Of a stretch of 64,000 nucleotides of DNA, positions 63,206 through 64,000 are shown in pieces (the stretch's first letter is position 1; each line of letters starts with the position of its first letter). The notes below the pieces were generated by a model that worked only from the letters and a program-made list of their open reading frames with translations, searched no databases and was not told where the DNA came from. Made by a program: the position numbers and the translations under genes. The stretch covers positions 2,604,001-2,668,000 of the forward strand of contig NZ_CAJHBK010000001.1 of assembly GCF_904846615.1 (NCBI RefSeq), written 5' to 3'. This stretch comes from Psychrobacter sp. JCM 18902. GTDB taxonomy: Bacteria; Pseudomonadota; Gammaproteobacteria; Pseudomonadales; Moraxellaceae.

Positions 63206-64000
63206 TTATTCAGCAGTTTTTTGCAGCAAGGCATAATAAAAACCATCGCCGCTCTCGCTATCAATTGGCAAGCACTGACGACCAATCGCCTGTTCAATAC
63301 CCCAATTACAATCGTCGCTAAATTCAACAGCTGCTACATTATTATAGTGAGTCATAAAATCCTGCATCTGCTCGACGTTTTCTTGCTTTAGGATAGAGCA
63401 AGTGACGTATAAAAGGTAACCACCAACTTTAAGTTGTGGCCATAGATTATGCAAGATATCGGCTTGTAGCAATGCCGTTTGCTCAACGTCTTCTTCAGTA
63501 CGCAAAATACTGATATCAGGATGACGACGTATTACGCCTGTCGCTGTACAAGGTGAGTCTAGTAATATAGCATCAAATACGAGCTTGCTCTTTTTCTTAC
63601 CCGCCCCTTGCCATGTGGTCGCATCAGCACAGACAATATTAAGCTCAATATTTCTCTCAGCTTGCTGCAAGTCGTGCTGACTTAAGTTTAAGCGCTGTAA
63701 ATTGGTATGAATACGCTCGATACGCGGCGCTTCATTATCTATCGCAGTCAGCTTCACTTTCGAAATCACAGTCGACGTTTCAGTATTGTCTTGTTTCACG
63801 TGAAACAACGACGACTCATTTGAGCTGATTAATTCTAACCAATGAGCCAATTTACCACCCGGCGCGGCACAAGCATCTAAAATGCGGAGCTCATTGTTGT
63901 TATTGTTATTATTGTTACTTGTATCTATATCGCCGTCTGCATCATCGCTTTTAACACTCAGCTTATTGAGTAAAGCCTTATGGATAAGCGGCGCGGCAAG
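63206..64000 (-). CDS. rsmB: 16S rRNA m5C967 methyltransferase RsmB, 5' end outside window
   Basis: The frame is open to the window edge, so the N-terminal NusB-like part is missing. SAM site ILDACAAPGGKLAHW (around 63850-63890), motif IV DAILLDSPCTATGVIRRHPDI and catalytic TCS motif in LLYVTCSILKQEN identify RsmB. Two unusual stretches interrupt the usual order: eight Asn codons in a row (63893-63916) before the SAM motif, and a polar segment after LAHWLELI (about 63745-63830) whose DNA holds a perfect parS. thrC is 41 bp downstream. Confidence 0.93.
   Translation of the reverse strand, partial: LAAPLIHKALLNKLSVKSDDADGDIDTSNNNNNNNNELRILDACAAPGGKLAHWLELISSNESSLFHVKQDNTETSTVISKVKLTAIDNEAPRIERIHTNLQRLNLSQHDLQQAERNIELNIVCADATTWQGAGKKKSKLVFDAILLDSPCTATGVIRRHPDISILRTEEDVEQTALLQADILHNLWPQLKVGGYLLYVTCSILKQENVEQMQDFMTHYNNVAAVEFSDDCNWGIEQAIGRQCLPIDSESGDGFYYALLQKTAE
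63792..63807. other. parS centromere site (perfect 16-bp)
   Basis: TGTTTCACGTGAAACA, the exact palindromic parS consensus bound by chromosomal ParB. It lies inside rsmB, where it encodes LFHVKQ on the - strand. Confidence 0.88.

Noticed and set aside
1..64000. CRISPR arrays
   Set aside because: No regularly spaced repeats of 25-40 bp were seen, and no cas-like genes are present.

Overview
This window looks like chromosomal DNA of a psychrotolerant gammaproteobacterium of the Moraxellaceae, most likely Psychrobacter. The evidence is protein-level resemblance throughout, moderate-to-low GC, a complete Na+-translocating NADH:quinone reductase (Nqr) operon, two membrane fatty-acid desaturases, and separate hisA and hisH-hisB loci. 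No taxonomic search was run, so the genus is an inference.

Layout. 1-5.2 kb: rnr (5' end outside the window), a small membrane-anchored protein, an MscS-type channel with a BON domain, and hisA. 5.2-15 kb: a gene-poor 1.1-kb leader, a 32-codon leader ORF that overlaps the nqrA start, nqrABCDEF, an SDR gene, then the Nqr assembly factors apbE and nqrM. 15.5-21 kb: an MFS exporter and a tesA-ybbA-ybbP-like cluster. 21.3-23.6 kb: an AT-rich two-gene CBASS anti-phage cassette, made of a CD-NTase with an AGS-C sensor domain and a 2TM-NUDIX (Cap16-like) effector. 23.9-32 kb: avtA, hisB-hisH, a PanZ-like acetyltransferase, tRNA-Phe, a DUF4385 gene, gph and comM. 32-40 kb: a penicillin-acylase-family lipoprotein, hemN, a MITE, a phytase-like esterase, and nfeD-qmcA. 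40-42 kb: three tandem paralogous outer-membrane beta-barrel genes. 42-47.3 kb: bioF, bioC, dnaK and grpE. 47.7-51.6 kb: an HSL-type esterase and two tandem paralogous metallophosphoesterases.

51.7-57 kb is a desaturase locus. It has two desaturases, a DCC-family (DUF393) thiol protein, two related small membrane proteins, a TIGR01777 epimerase and a GbsR/MarR-type regulator. The same 20-bp inverted repeat lies upstream of both desaturases and of the regulator, which points to a small regulon. 57-64 kb carries tsaC, a second MITE, dprA, a LysM protein, an IS5-family element, thrC and rsmB (5' end outside the window). The tsaC-dprA-LysM-rsmB group is typical of origin-proximal DNA. A perfect 16-bp parS sequence lies inside rsmB, and two 14/16 parS-like sites lie 10 kb away, which agrees with a position near oriC.

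The items most worth following are the desaturase/GbsR operator set, the translationally coupled leader ORF of the nqr operon, the CBASS cassette, parS inside rsmB, and the 170-bp MITE family whose ends match those of the resident IS.
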